From Rhizobium sp. NFR07 (GTDB taxonomy: Bacteria; Pseudomonadota; Alphaproteobacteria; Rhizobiales; Rhizobiaceae), in NCBI RefSeq assembly GCF_900111905.1, contig NZ_FOKM01000003.1:248001-312000 (forward strand): DNA of 64,000 nucleotides, given 5' to 3'. The notes beneath the pieces are model-generated. The model saw only the letters and a list, made by a program, of their open reading frames with translations, was not told the origin of the DNA and searched no databases. A program made the translations under genes and the position numbers. Shown in pieces: positions 21,905 to 30,603 of the stretch. Position 1 is the first letter of the stretch; each line of letters starts with the position of its first letter.

Positions 21905-22468
21905 ATGTCTACACGCGACCTCGTTCTGTCAGCGCTCTTTGCCGCCATCATCGTGGCTCTCGGCCTGGTTCCGCCGATCATGCTGGGCTTCATTCCGGTG
22001 CCCATCACGGCACAGTCCCTCGGCGTCATGCTGGCCGGCGTCGTGCTCGGCGCCAAGCGCGGCATGATTTCCGTGCTTCTCGTCCTCGTGCTGGCCGCCA
22101 TCGGCCTTCCGGTTCTGTCCGGCGGCCGCGGCGGTCTTGCCGTCTTCATGGCACCGACCACCGGCTACCTGATCGGCTGGGTATTTACCGCGCTGATTAC
22201 CGGCTATCTTTCTCAGGTGATGGTCGGTCGCGACCAGTCGGGCCTCGTACAGACGGTCAACTTCTTCATCGCCGCGCTCTGCGGCGGCGTGGTCGTCCTT
22301 TACGGCTTCGGCATCGTCTATCTGGCGCTCGTTACCGGCATGGGCTTCACCCAGGCTTTTCTCGGCTCGATGGCATTCATCCCCGGAGACGTCATCAAGG
22401 CGCTGATCGCGGCTCTCGCCGGCCGCGCCGTGATGGTCGGCTATCCGCTTCTGCCGCAGCGGGCTTGA
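21905..22468 (+). CDS. bioY: Biotin transporter substrate-binding (S) component
   Basis: The 187-residue BioY protein has six predicted membrane segments and the family pattern FIPVPITAQSLGVMLAGVVLGAKRG near the N-terminus, followed by GLPVLSGGRGG. It binds biotin and works with BioM and BioN. AGGGATCGGA precedes the ATG by a few bases. The gap from bioN is only 30 bases, so all three are one operon. Confidence 0.93.
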   Translation: MSTRDLVLSALFAAIIVALGLVPPIMLGFIPVPITAQSLGVMLAGVVLGAKRGMISVLLVLVLAAIGLPVLSGGRGGLAVFMAPTTGYLIGWVFTALITGYLSQVMVGRDQSGLVQTVNFFIAALCGGVVVLYGFGIVYLALVTGMGFTQAFLGSMAFIPGDVIKALIAALAGRAVMVGYPLLPQRA

Positions 22469-22478
22469 GCAAGAACAC

Positions 22479-22877
22479 CTAGTCGAGGAACTTGTAGAGC
22501 CAGTCGCGAAGGTCTTCCGGGAGCGAGATCGACGCACCGGTCTCCGCGTCGACCGCGACCCAGACGATCTCGACCTCTGCCACGGAGTCCGCACCGCGGG
22601 TCATGCGCACCAGAAAGCCGGCGGACTTGCCGCCGATCTTGCTGACGCCGACATGCATGTGAACGGCATCGCCCATCTGCAGCGGGATGTGGAATGTGCC
22701 GGCGACCTTGCCGATGGTGAAGCGCGGATCACTATCCTGCGATTTGCGGCGGCGCCAGAAATCGGCGACCGCCTCTTCCGCCCTGTCGATATAGACCGAG
22801 CGGAACATCTGCCCGTTCCTGTCCACATCGCGAAATGCGACGCGAAATTCCGATACCTTGATCGTGTCCTTGACCAC
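22479..22877 (-). CDS. Acyl-CoA thioesterase, hotdog fold (4HBT type)
   Basis: From a GTG at 22877 the product has 132 residues, normal for a single hotdog-fold thioesterase. The active-site region FRDVDRNGQMFRSVYIDRAEEAVADF matches the 4-hydroxybenzoyl-CoA thioesterase pattern. AGGGGG precedes the GTG, with a rather short gap. An ATG at 22940 would add 21 residues (MPAMPSAGKEAV...) without family resemblance. The acyl substrate is unknown. The gene is convergent with bioY. Confidence 0.75.
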   Translation of the reverse strand: MVKDTIKVSEFRVAFRDVDRNGQMFRSVYIDRAEEAVADFWRRRKSQDSDPRFTIGKVAGTFHIPLQMGDAVHMHVGVSKIGGKSAGFLVRMTRGADSVAEVEIVWVAVDAETGASISLPEDLRDWLYKFLD

Positions 22878-23018
22878 GTTTCCCCCTGATCGATCGTCCC
22901 CCGACACCGCTTCTTTCCCGGCCGAAGGCATCGCAGGCAAGAGTGGCGCTTGAAAAGATAACGCATATGCGCCATGTCGTCAGCTATCCCGATGATAGGC
23001 CACAGGACGGGCACGCGT

Positions 23019-23951
23019 ATGACAACCCGCCTCTACGAGCACAAGATCTTCCTCGAGCACAACACACCGGAAGGCCATCCCGAACGGGCCGACCGGCTGC
23101 GTTCGCTGGCGATCGCGCTCGAACATCCGAACTTCGAAAAACTCGATCGCAAGCAGGCGCCCCAGGCCAATGAAGACGCTGTGCTGCTTGCCCATCCGGA
23201 AGAGCATCTGCGCTGGGTGATGAGCCGTATTCCGGAAGAGGACGAGATCCGGCAGATCGAGTCCGACACCTATACGAGCCCGAAGAGCCTGCAGGCGGCG
23301 CTGACCGGCATCGGCGGAGCGATGGCCGCCGTCGACGACGTGCTCACCGGCAAGGTCGACAACGCCTTCGTCGCAGCCCGACCGCCGGGCCACCACGCGG
23401 AAAAATCGAAGGCGATGGGCTTCTGTCTGTTCAACAATGCCGCGATCGCTGCGCGCCATGCCCAGCAGGTTTATGGCGTCGAGCGTGTCGCGATCGTCGA
23501 CTGGGACGTGCATCACGGCAACGGCACCCAGGACATCTTCTGGGACGATCCGTCCGTGCTGTTCTGTTCGACCCACCAGATGCCGCTTTATCCCGGCACC
23601 GGCGCCAAGGACGAGACGGGCGCGAAGAACACCATCGTCAACGCGCCGCTTTCGCCCAACGACGGCAGCGAGCATTTTCGCGAAGCGTTCAAGGACAGGG
23701 TGCTGCCGCGCCTCCAGGATTTCCGACCGGATTTCATCATCATCTCCGCCGGCTTCGACGCCCATCACCGCGATCCGCTGGCGCAGATCAATCTCGTCGG
23801 CGACGATTTCGACTGGGCAACGGGCCGGCTCATGGAAATTGCTGGGAAATACGCCAACAACCGGGTCGTCAGCCTGCTCGAGGGCGGCTATGATCTGGAA
23901 GGGCTGGCGGAATCCGCCGGCATGCATATCTGCAGACTGATGAAGGGATGA
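23019..23951 (+). CDS. Histone deacetylase-like amidohydrolase
   Basis: This 310-residue zinc hydrolase belongs to the class II HDAC/acetylpolyamine amidohydrolase superfamily. The catalytic His pair is in [10 protein letters not shown], the zinc ligands in [13 protein letters not shown] and [12 protein letters not shown], and the glycine-rich loop in [16 protein letters not shown]. Bacterial members deacetylate small molecules or protein lysines; the substrate here is unknown. The start MTTRLYEHK was preferred over an ATG 15 codons upstream. The stop overlaps the region just before xseB. Confidence 0.88.
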   Translation: MTTRLYEHKIFLEHNTPEGHPERADRLRSLAIALEHPNFEKLDRKQAPQANEDAVLLAHPEEHLRWVMSRIPEEDEIRQIESDTYTSPKSLQAALTGIGGAMAAVDDVLTGKVDNAFVAARPPGHHAEKSKAMGFCLFNNAAIAARHAQQVYGVERVAIVDWDVHHGNGTQDIFWDDPSVLFCSTHQMPLYPGTGAKDETGAKNTIVNAPLSPNDGSEHFREAFKDRVLPRLQDFRPDFIIISAGFDAHHRDPLAQINLVGDDFDWATGRLMEIAGKYANNRVVSLLEGGYDLEGLAESAGMHICRLMKG

Positions 23952-23956
23952 AGGAC

Positions 23957-24223
23957 ATGACCGAAACCGCACGGGAGCCGGATGGGCAGATCGATGTGAG
24001 CGGCTATTCCTTCGAAAAGGCCGTGGCGGAGCTGGAAAGCATTGTCGCCCGACTGGAACGTGGCGACGTGGCGCTCGACGAATCCATCGCGATCTACGAG
24101 CGCGGCGAAGCGCTGAAGAAGCATTGCGAGAAGCTTTTGACCGCCGCCGAAAACCGCATCGAGAAGATCCGTCTCGACCGCGCCGGCAAGCCCCAGGGCA
24201 TCGAACCGCTCGACGCCGAATAA
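23957..24223 (+). CDS. xseB: Exodeoxyribonuclease VII small subunit
   Basis: This 88-residue protein carries the XseB signature [35 protein letters not shown], which forms the paired helices that bind XseA. The start at 23957 has GAAGGAC upstream. An in-frame ATG at 23948 overlaps the HDAC gene stop and lacks a suitably spaced site. The HDAC-xseB pairing is common in rhizobia, where dxs normally follows; here 2.2 kb of other genes separate them. Confidence 0.93.
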   Translation: MTETAREPDGQIDVSGYSFEKAVAELESIVARLERGDVALDESIAIYERGEALKKHCEKLLTAAENRIEKIRLDRAGKPQGIEPLDAE

Positions 24224-24385
24224 CATCTTCGGCGCGTATCATCGGTCTGCGCCGGAAAGGGCCAGACCGCTCAAATGCCAAGAATTATCTTGAATTGCGG
24301 TTCATCCGTTTGTCTTAGTTGTCGGATTAGCGTTAGCTAACCAAGGATTCGATAACGAACCTGGTTCTCGAGACATGGCGGGATT

Positions 24386-25495
24386 ATGGGTCAGATACGC
24401 CCTTTGGCAGAAACGGACATCCCGGCAGTGGCCGCCCTTTTTCAAAGGGCGTTCCGGCGGACGGACAGGGCGGCATCCGATGCCCTCGTCGAATGCCTCC
24501 ACCGCCTCTACGTAGACCATCCGCTCAGCCATGAAAGCCTTCCCTGTTTCGTGCATGAAAGCACGATCGGCATTTCCGGCTTCGTCGGACGCCACCGCCT
24601 GCCGATGAGGCTGGCGGACCGCGAGGTGAACGGCGCGCTGTTCAGCACGATCATGGCCGACCATCGCGCCGGCGACCCGCTGATCGGGCCGAAACTTCTG
24701 AAAGCAGCCCTCACCGGTCCGCAGGATTTTTCCTTTACCGAGACGGCGAGTGACGTGTCGCTTGCCATGGGCCAACGGCTCGGGAGCAGTGGTCTTGCCT
24801 CCTACAGCCTGAACTGGATCCGGATTATCCGGCCGGCGCAGTGGCTCGCCGACCGTGCTGCACGGCGCTACCGCGCGCTCGGCCTCCTGAAAGGCCTGGC
24901 CGGAGCGGGCGACGACATGCTGCGAAGGCGCATTCGTCCCGACAGGCAGAGATGGCTTGGCTATGCCCGGAAGAAGGCGGGCAAGGCAGCAACGGTGCAG
25001 GAGATCGATCACGACGCGTTCGCGGCATTGTTCATAGAACTGTCGGACCGGTTCACGCTTCGGCCGCGCTGGGACGCGCCGCAGCTATCGACGCTGACCA
25101 TGGAAGCGATCCTCAAGCAGGATTTCGGGCCTGCCTTCCTGGCTTCCGTTTCGGATCACCGCGGCAAGCCGATCGGCTGCTTCTTCTATCATCTGAGGCT
25201 ACGTTCGACCGCACGCGTGCTCCAGCTTGTCGCCGCTCCCGGCGGCGAAGGCGCCGTCATCGATGCGCTGATCGCCCATGCCGCCGACCGCGGCGCCGCC
25301 GCCGTCATCGGCCGAACAGAGCCATACCTGATGGAAGCAATGCTCGGCCGCCGCATCGGCTTCACCAACACGGCCTCAAGCATGATCAACACCCGCGACG
25401 GCGAGATCAGGGCCGCGGTCGATACCGGCGCCGCCATGCTTAACGGCCTTGTTGGCGAACAGTGGAGCCGGCTGATCGGCAACCATTTCGACTAG
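24386..25495 (+). CDS. GNAT family N-acetyltransferase-like protein
   Basis: The 369-residue protein begins with a GNAT-like N-terminal unit (IRPLAETDIPAVAALFQRAFRRTD) and contains GISGFVGRHRLPMRL and later strands that look like a second acyltransferase half (VLQLVAAPGGEGAVIDALIAHAADRG). It resembles the longer two-domain acetyltransferases found near polysaccharide or lipid modification genes, but its substrate is not readable. It stands between xseB and a toxin-antitoxin pair, outside the usual conserved gene order. Confidence 0.65.
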   Translation: MGQIRPLAETDIPAVAALFQRAFRRTDRAASDALVECLHRLYVDHPLSHESLPCFVHESTIGISGFVGRHRLPMRLADREVNGALFSTIMADHRAGDPLIGPKLLKAALTGPQDFSFTETASDVSLAMGQRLGSSGLASYSLNWIRIIRPAQWLADRAARRYRALGLLKGLAGAGDDMLRRRIRPDRQRWLGYARKKAGKAATVQEIDHDAFAALFIELSDRFTLRPRWDAPQLSTLTMEAILKQDFGPAFLASVSDHRGKPIGCFFYHLRLRSTARVLQLVAAPGGEGAVIDALIAHAADRGAAAVIGRTEPYLMEAMLGRRIGFTNTASSMINTRDGEIRAAVDTGAAMLNGLVGEQWSRLIGNHFD

Positions 25496-25510
25496 ATTCA
25501 GCCGGATAGT

Positions 25511-25861
25511 CTACAAAGCGATGATCGTGCGGATTTCGTCGTAGTCTGCATGAAGGCCGGTCTCGTTCTGCTCGATCAGTCCTGCCCGACCCAGGATTTC
25601 GACATCCTCGTGGACACGGCGATAATCCCTTCCAAGCGAGCGCGCCAGAGCCGCCACGCTCACCTGTGGATTGGCGTGAAGGTACCGCAATAGTTCCAGC
25701 CGCTTGGCGGTCATCGTGCTGGAAAACGCATCCCAGGCGACGAAGGTCAGATGTTCCTGCCCGGCCACATCGCCCTGCTCCGCGCGATGCCAAGCATCCG
25801 CCACCCGCTCGGCAACCTCATCGAAAGAGCCACCGATATGCAACTCGATATCCTTGCTCAT
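25511..25861 (-). CDS. TumA-like winged-helix antitoxin
   Basis: This 116-residue protein has a winged helix-turn-helix in its C-terminal half (LELLRYLHANPQVSVAALARSLGRDYRRVHEDVEILGRAGLIE), like the HVO_A0114/MarR-type regulators. Its start overlaps the end of the upstream TumE-like gene by four bases, so the toxin is first and the antitoxin second, the usual order for TumE/TumA. It probably neutralises the toxin and binds the operator at 26164-26184. Confidence 0.75.
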   Translation of the reverse strand: MSKDIELHIGGSFDEVAERVADAWHRAEQGDVAGQEHLTFVAWDAFSSTMTAKRLELLRYLHANPQVSVAALARSLGRDYRRVHEDVEILGRAGLIEQNETGLHADYDEIRTIIAL

Positions 25862-26148
25862 ATCCGTTCTCCTCTCAAAGTCTCGACATCAGACCGGAAG
25901 TCGGCAAGCAATTGCTCGATCGACCGGAAACGATAGAGTTCTTCACGATCGCCATAATGGCGATGATCTCCCTTGCCACGCTCATTGTCGTAACAGATCA
26001 GTCTCTCGCCTGGCCGGCCATAGAACAACGAATATTTCAGAAAATGCCCGGACGGCGGTACGCTTTCAGCAAGACGCCAGATCCGGATTTCCAGGATGGC
26101 ACCGTCGCTGTAGAGAATGCGCTCGCGGACAACCAACTCGGCCTTCAT
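25858..26148 (-). CDS. TumE-family toxin
   Basis: This 96-residue basic protein matches the TumE toxin family. The conserved core is GERLICYDNERGKGDHRHYGD, followed by ELYRFRSIEQLLADFRSDV. In characterised relatives the gene product is growth inhibitory and is paired with a downstream winged-helix antitoxin, as here. No Shine-Dalgarno sequence is visible before the ATG, and the best -10 hexamer lies only six bases upstream, so the mRNA may be leaderless. Confidence 0.75.
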   Translation of the reverse strand: MKAELVVRERILYSDGAILEIRIWRLAESVPPSGHFLKYSLFYGRPGERLICYDNERGKGDHRHYGDREELYRFRSIEQLLADFRSDVETLRGERI

Positions 26149-26154
26149 CCGGAA

Positions 26155-26184
26155 AATATGTCATTGAGCGCCATATGGCGTCAA
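26155..26184 (-). promoter_or_regulatory. Promoter and operator of the TumE/TumA pair
   Basis: On the minus strand TTGACG (26184-26179) and CATATT (26160-26155) are 18 bases apart. The region contains the inverted repeat TTGA-G-CGCCAT/ATGGCGTCAA (26164-26184), perfect apart from one extra G, with a 12-bp uninterrupted palindrome CGCCATATGGCG in its centre. A repressor bound here would cover the -35 element. Confidence 0.55.
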
Positions 26185-26437
26185 GCGACATATGCGGAAC
26201 GGTTGTTAAACGTTGGGAATCTGCGATAGCGTGCCTCACCGGCCGTTTCGCCATCTTGCCGGGTGACGAAGAGGAGTTCGTTCCCCTGCCCGCTCCGCAG
26301 GTAGCGCCTCCCTGACCCCTTGCCCGACAGCTAAAATCGATTAGAAACCGTCTCTCATAAAACTTGAAAAAGCCTGTTTCCTGCTCATGTTGTGCGGTAA
26401 CGTGCTTTTAGAAAACAAGAAGAGAAAGCCAGCCTCC

Positions 26438-28357
26438 GTGACATCCCTCCCCGAGACGCCGCTGCTCGACACCGTCAAGCTTCCCCAAGATCTGCGCAAG
26501 GTCGAAGACAAGGACCTGACGCAGCTCGCCCGCGAAGTGCGCGACGAGATGATCGACGCGGTGTCGAAAACGGGCGGACATCTCGGCGCCGGTCTAGGCG
26601 TGGTGGAACTTACCATCGCTATCCACAAGGTTTTCAACACACCGGACGACCGGCTGATCTTCGATGTCGGCCACCAGTGTTATCCGCACAAGATCCTGAC
26701 CGGTCGGCGCGAACGCATCCGCACGCTGCGCCAGGAAGACGGTCTCTCAGGCTTCACCCGCCGGGCGGAAAGCGAATACGACCCCTTCGGCGCGGCGCAT
26801 TCCTCGACCTCGATCTCGGCCGGCCTCGGCATGGCCGTCGGTTCGGATCTCGACGGTTCCAAGCGCAACGTCATTGCCGTCATCGGCGACGGCGCGATGT
26901 CGGCCGGCATGGCCTATGAGGCGCTCAACAATGCCGGCGCGCTCGATGCGCGGCTCATCGTCATCCTCAACGACAACGACATGTCGATCGCCCCGCCGAC
27001 GGGCGCGATGAGCGCCTATCTGGCGCGACTTGCCTCCGGCCGGACCTATATGGGCTTCCGCGAGATGGGCAAGAAATTGACCGGTTATCTCGGCAAGAAT
27101 ATCGACCGTGCGATCACCCGCGCCGTCGAACATGCCCGCGGGTACGTCACTGGCGGCACGATGTTCGAGGAAATGGGCTTCTACCATATCGGCCCGATCG
27201 ACGGTCACTCCTTCGAGCATCTCCTACCGGTGCTGCGCAATGTGCGCGACAACGCCCAGGGGCCGGTGCTGATCCATGTCGTCACCCAGAAGGGCAAGGG
27301 CTATCCCCCTGCAGAAGCCGCAGCTGACAAGTATCACGGCGTCAACAAGTTCGACGTCATTACCGGCGCGCAGGCGAAAGCCAAGCCGAACGCCCCCTCC
27401 TACACGAGCGTGTTCGGCGATGCGCTGGTGCAGGAAGCCGGCTTCGACGAGAAGATCGTCGGCATCACGGCCGCCATGCCCAACGGCACCGGCCTCGACA
27501 AGCTGCAGCTCGCCTTTCCGAACCGCACCTTCGATGTCGGCATTGCCGAACAGCATGCGGTGACCTTTGCGGCCGGGCTTGCGACCGAAGGCTTCAAGCC
27601 GTTCTGCGCGCTCTATTCCACCTTCCTGCAGCGCGGATACGACCAGGTCGTGCATGATGTCGCGATCCAGGGCCTGCCGGTTCGTTTCCCGATCGACCGT
27701 GCCGGCTTCGTCGGCGCCGACGGGCCGACCCATGCCGGTTCGTTCGACACGACCTTCCTCGCCGCCCTGCCGGGCATGGTGGTGATGGCAGCCTCCGACG
27801 AGGCGGAGCTTAAGCACATGGTCCGCACTGCCGCCGCCTATGACGACGGCCCGATCTCCTTCCGCTACCCGCGCGGCGAAGGTGTCGGCGTCGAATTGCC
27901 TGAGCGCGGCGAAATCCTGCAGATCGGCAAGGGCCGCATCGTCAAGGAAGGCTCCAAGGTAGCACTCCTCTCCTTCGGCACGCGCCTGAAGGACTGTCTG
28001 ACGGCTGCGGAAGATCTGGAAGCTGCCGGCCTGTCGACGACAGTTGCCGACGCCCGATTTGCCAAACCGCTCGACCACGACCTGATCCGCCAGCTTGCCC
28101 GCCACCACGAGGTGCTGATCACCATCGAGGAAGGCGCGGTCGGCGGCTTCGGCAGCCATGTGCTGCAGTTCCTCTCCACCGAAGGCCTGCTCGACCACGG
28201 GCTGAAGGTCCGCTCGCTGGCTCTGCCGGATATCTGGATGGAACAGGCATCACCCGACGTCATGTATGCCAAGGCAGGCCTCGACCGCGCCGGCATCGTC
28301 AAGACGGTGTTCGGAGCACTCGGCAAGACCGTGATCGGCGTGGGTGCTGCTGGCTGA
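26438..28357 (+). CDS. dxs: 1-deoxy-D-xylulose-5-phosphate synthase
   Basis: From the GTG at 26438 this gives 639 residues, the usual DXS length. The thiamine-diphosphate enzyme joins pyruvate and glyceraldehyde 3-phosphate at the first step of the non-mevalonate isoprenoid pathway. The N-terminal [21 protein letters not shown], diphosphate-binding [18 protein letters not shown], and [22 protein letters not shown] are conserved. An in-frame ATG at 26387 would add 17 residues that are not family-like. ubiA elsewhere in the window uses prenyl diphosphates from this pathway. Confidence 0.95.
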   Translation: MTSLPETPLLDTVKLPQDLRKVEDKDLTQLAREVRDEMIDAVSKTGGHLGAGLGVVELTIAIHKVFNTPDDRLIFDVGHQCYPHKILTGRRERIRTLRQEDGLSGFTRRAESEYDPFGAAHSSTSISAGLGMAVGSDLDGSKRNVIAVIGDGAMSAGMAYEALNNAGALDARLIVILNDNDMSIAPPTGAMSAYLARLASGRTYMGFREMGKKLTGYLGKNIDRAITRAVEHARGYVTGGTMFEEMGFYHIGPIDGHSFEHLLPVLRNVRDNAQGPVLIHVVTQKGKGYPPAEAAADKYHGVNKFDVITGAQAKAKPNAPSYTSVFGDALVQEAGFDEKIVGITAAMPNGTGLDKLQLAFPNRTFDVGIAEQHAVTFAAGLATEGFKPFCALYSTFLQRGYDQVVHDVAIQGLPVRFPIDRAGFVGADGPTHAGSFDTTFLAALPGMVVMAASDEAELKHMVRTAAAYDDGPISFRYPRGEGVGVELPERGEILQIGKGRIVKEGSKVALLSFGTRLKDCLTAAEDLEAAGLSTTVADARFAKPLDHDLIRQLARHHEVLITIEEGAVGGFGSHVLQFLSTEGLLDHGLKVRSLALPDIWMEQASPDVMYAKAGLDRAGIVKTVFGALGKTVIGVGAAG

Positions 28358-28369
28358 TCGCGCGCAAAC

Positions 28370-28954
28370 TCAGTTGCGCTGCCCCTCGATCATCATGTCG
28401 AACTGCACGACGTTAGAATAGATCGGCGTTCCGACATCCATCGCGTAGCGAGAGCGCAGGATCCTGCCGCTGACGTTGAAGGCGATCTTTCCGCCGTTCC
28501 AGGAGGTCAGCTTCACGTCGAAAACTTCCGGCCCGCTATGGCCCTTGGCGGTCAGCGTGCCGGAAATGCGGGCAGTGTCGGTGCCGGTCTTCTGGACGCT
28601 GCTGGAGCGGAACGAGATCGTCTCAAATTCGCTCGAATCGAAAACGGCGGGCGAGCGCAGGAAATTGTCGATGCGACCCTGGCCGGTACTGACGCTTTGC
28701 GGCTTGAGCTCGAAGCTGACGACCGAATGGGACAGGTCGCCCGACTTCAGGTTGAACGTGCCGGCGAACTGCCCGAACCGGCCCCTGATGCCACCGCCGC
28801 CGATCTGGTCGACGGCAAAGCCGATCGTGGACGCTCCGGTGATCCTGTAGCGGCCCGCAACCTCGGCCAGATCAGGGGCCGCGCCTGCTGTTCTGCCGGG
28901 CTGAGGTGCCGACAGCGCAAGAAGAGCGGCAATCAGAACTGTCCTGTAGGTCAT
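28370..28954 (-). CDS. YceI family periplasmic protein
   Basis: This 194-residue protein has a signal peptide (MTYRTVLIAALLALSAPQPG) and a YceI lipocalin-like barrel (YRITGASTIGFAVDQ, FNLKSGDLSHSVVSFELKPQSVSTGQ, FRSSSVQKTGTDTARISGTLTAKGHSGPE). YceI barrels bind isoprenoid chains such as ubiquinone or related lipids. The gene begins two bases after the cytochrome b561 stop, so the two are cotranscribed and likely act together at the periplasmic face of the membrane. Confidence 0.85.
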   Translation of the reverse strand: MTYRTVLIAALLALSAPQPGRTAGAAPDLAEVAGRYRITGASTIGFAVDQIGGGGIRGRFGQFAGTFNLKSGDLSHSVVSFELKPQSVSTGQGRIDNFLRSPAVFDSSEFETISFRSSSVQKTGTDTARISGTLTAKGHSGPEVFDVKLTSWNGGKIAFNVSGRILRSRYAMDVGTPIYSNVVQFDMMIEGQRN

Positions 28955-28955
28955 G

Positions 28956-29540
28956 TCAGTATCCTCCGATGGTCGTCTTGGCCGCGCGTTTGCGCGTGCC
29001 GAGCATGCGCGTCAGCACGTCGTCGCGACGACGGTAGTGGTGATAGAGCGCAGCTGCCGAATGGAGCAGCACGAACGCAAGCAGCGTGTAGGCGAGATAG
29101 GCATGGACCGATGTCCACCATGCTTCCGCGGCATCGGACTTTTCGACCGGCAGATGCGGCATGACGAAGAGGTTGAAGACGAAGGTCGGTATCTCGAGCG
29201 GCGAGACGGACGCGATCATCCATCCGGCGAAGGGAATAAGAACAGCCAGCAGCATCAGCAGATGGTGCATGGCGCGGGCGATGCGGTGTTCTGCAGGCGT
29301 GATGCCCGCAACGGGCCGGGCATGGACCCATGCCAGCGAGTGAACCAGCCTTATCGCGGCCAGAAGCAATGCCAGCATGCCGAAGGACTTGTGCCACTGG
29401 AATAGCGAGAACTGCAGGCCGGGGTCGATCGATGGCCGCGTCATGACAAACCCTAAGGCGATGAGACCGACGATGAGAACAGCGATTGCCCAGTGCAGAA
29501 TGATCGTGATCGCATCATAGCGATCCACCGTGCGTTTCAT
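28956..29540 (-). CDS. Cytochrome b561 family protein
   Basis: This 194-residue membrane protein has four hydrophobic segments. Histidines suited to bind two b hemes appear in ILHWAIAVL, FQWHKSFGML, ARAMHHLLMLL and SVHAYLAYTLLAFVLLHS. These di-heme proteins pass electrons between quinones and periplasmic acceptors. It is the first gene of a two-gene unit with YceI, a pairing found widely in proteobacteria. Confidence 0.87.
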   Translation of the reverse strand: MKRTVDRYDAITIILHWAIAVLIVGLIALGFVMTRPSIDPGLQFSLFQWHKSFGMLALLLAAIRLVHSLAWVHARPVAGITPAEHRIARAMHHLLMLLAVLIPFAGWMIASVSPLEIPTFVFNLFVMPHLPVEKSDAAEAWWTSVHAYLAYTLLAFVLLHSAAALYHHYRRRDDVLTRMLGTRKRAAKTTIGGY

Positions 29541-29667
29541 GAAAGCCCTCCCGGCCTTGGGTGAAGCCGATCGAAACCCGGTATCCGGCGATCGCTCAGG
29601 CCGATAACAACTACAGGGTCGATCCTATTCGTTGGGTAGAGCGCATTCCGACGTCACAACTGCGTAA

Positions 29668-29683
29668 TTCAGTTTCAACTGAA
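29668..29683. promoter_or_regulatory. Dyad between cytochrome b561 and tlyA (possible operator)
   Basis: TTCAGTT and AACTGAA form a perfect 7-bp inverted repeat around TC. It lies in the 274-base divergent region, 128 bases from the cytochrome start and 131 bases from the tlyA start. The repressor is unknown. Confidence 0.3.
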
Positions 29684-29814
29684 AGACAGGCGGCTGCGGT
29701 GCATGGTCATGCGCCCCGAGAGGCGATCGCGCCGGCGGAATGTCGCTCGCGTCGGCCTCACCGCGGAGAGGAAAAGCTTGCATCGCGCCTCTTCCGCAGG
29801 CATTGACGTCCACC

Positions 29815-30603
29815 ATGTCCAAAACCACAGAAAACCAGCGTCTCGACCAGCTTCTGGTCTCGCTCGACCTCTTTGCGAGCCGCGCTCGCGCCCGTGACGC
29901 CGTGGCGCGCGGAACCGTCACCGTCAACGGCAAGGTGGTTACCAAGCCGAGCCTGACCTTTCCGGCCGATGCGACCATCAGCATCGATGATCCGGCGCAG
30001 GATTACGTGTCGCGCGCTGCGCTGAAACTGGTCGCGGCGCTCGACCACTTCAAGCTTGATCCGGCCGGCCACGAATGTCTCGATATCGGCGCCTCGACCG
30101 GCGGCTTCACCGAAGTCCTGATCATGCGCGGCGCCGAGCACGTCACCTCCATCGATGTGGGTCACGGGCAGATGCATCCGCGGCTGATCGACGACGAGCG
30201 CGTCACCAATATCGAGGGCCTGAACGCGCGCTACCTCGAGGCCGACGACTATGACGATCGCCCGATCACCTTCATCGTGTCCGATGTCTCGTTCATCTCG
30301 CTGAAGCTGGCGCTTGCTCCCGCGCTCGATCTTGCCGAACCGAAGGCGCTCTGCGTGCTGCTGGTCAAGCCGCAGTTCGAGGCCGGCCGCGACGCGATCA
30401 GCAAAGCCGGGCTTTTGAAGGAACCGGAAACGGCACCGGCGGTGGCCGCCGAACTGGAACGATGGCTCGTCGAGGACATGGGGTGGGTCAGCCTCGGCCT
30501 GATCCCCTCGCCGATCGACGGCGGCGACGGCAACAAGGAATTCCTGCTGGCCGGTCGCAAGCCCGAGAATGCCGACCTTGACGACGCCGAGGACGACGAA
30601 TGA
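29815..30603 (+). CDS. tlyA: TlyA family rRNA 2'-O-methyltransferase
   Basis: The 262-residue protein has an N-terminal S4 RNA-binding domain (RLDQLLVSLDLFASRARARDAVARGTVTVNGK) and a C-terminal FtsJ-type methyltransferase with LDIGASTGGFTEVLIMRGA and FIVSDVSFISL. Family members methylate 16S and/or 23S rRNA. The start at MSKTTENQRL gives the usual length; an ATG 25 codons upstream was rejected. The stop overlaps the next methyltransferase by four bases. Confidence 0.87.
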   Translation: MSKTTENQRLDQLLVSLDLFASRARARDAVARGTVTVNGKVVTKPSLTFPADATISIDDPAQDYVSRAALKLVAALDHFKLDPAGHECLDIGASTGGFTEVLIMRGAEHVTSIDVGHGQMHPRLIDDERVTNIEGLNARYLEADDYDDRPITFIVSDVSFISLKLALAPALDLAEPKALCVLLVKPQFEAGRDAISKAGLLKEPETAPAVAAELERWLVEDMGWVSLGLIPSPIDGGDGNKEFLLAGRKPENADLDDAEDDE

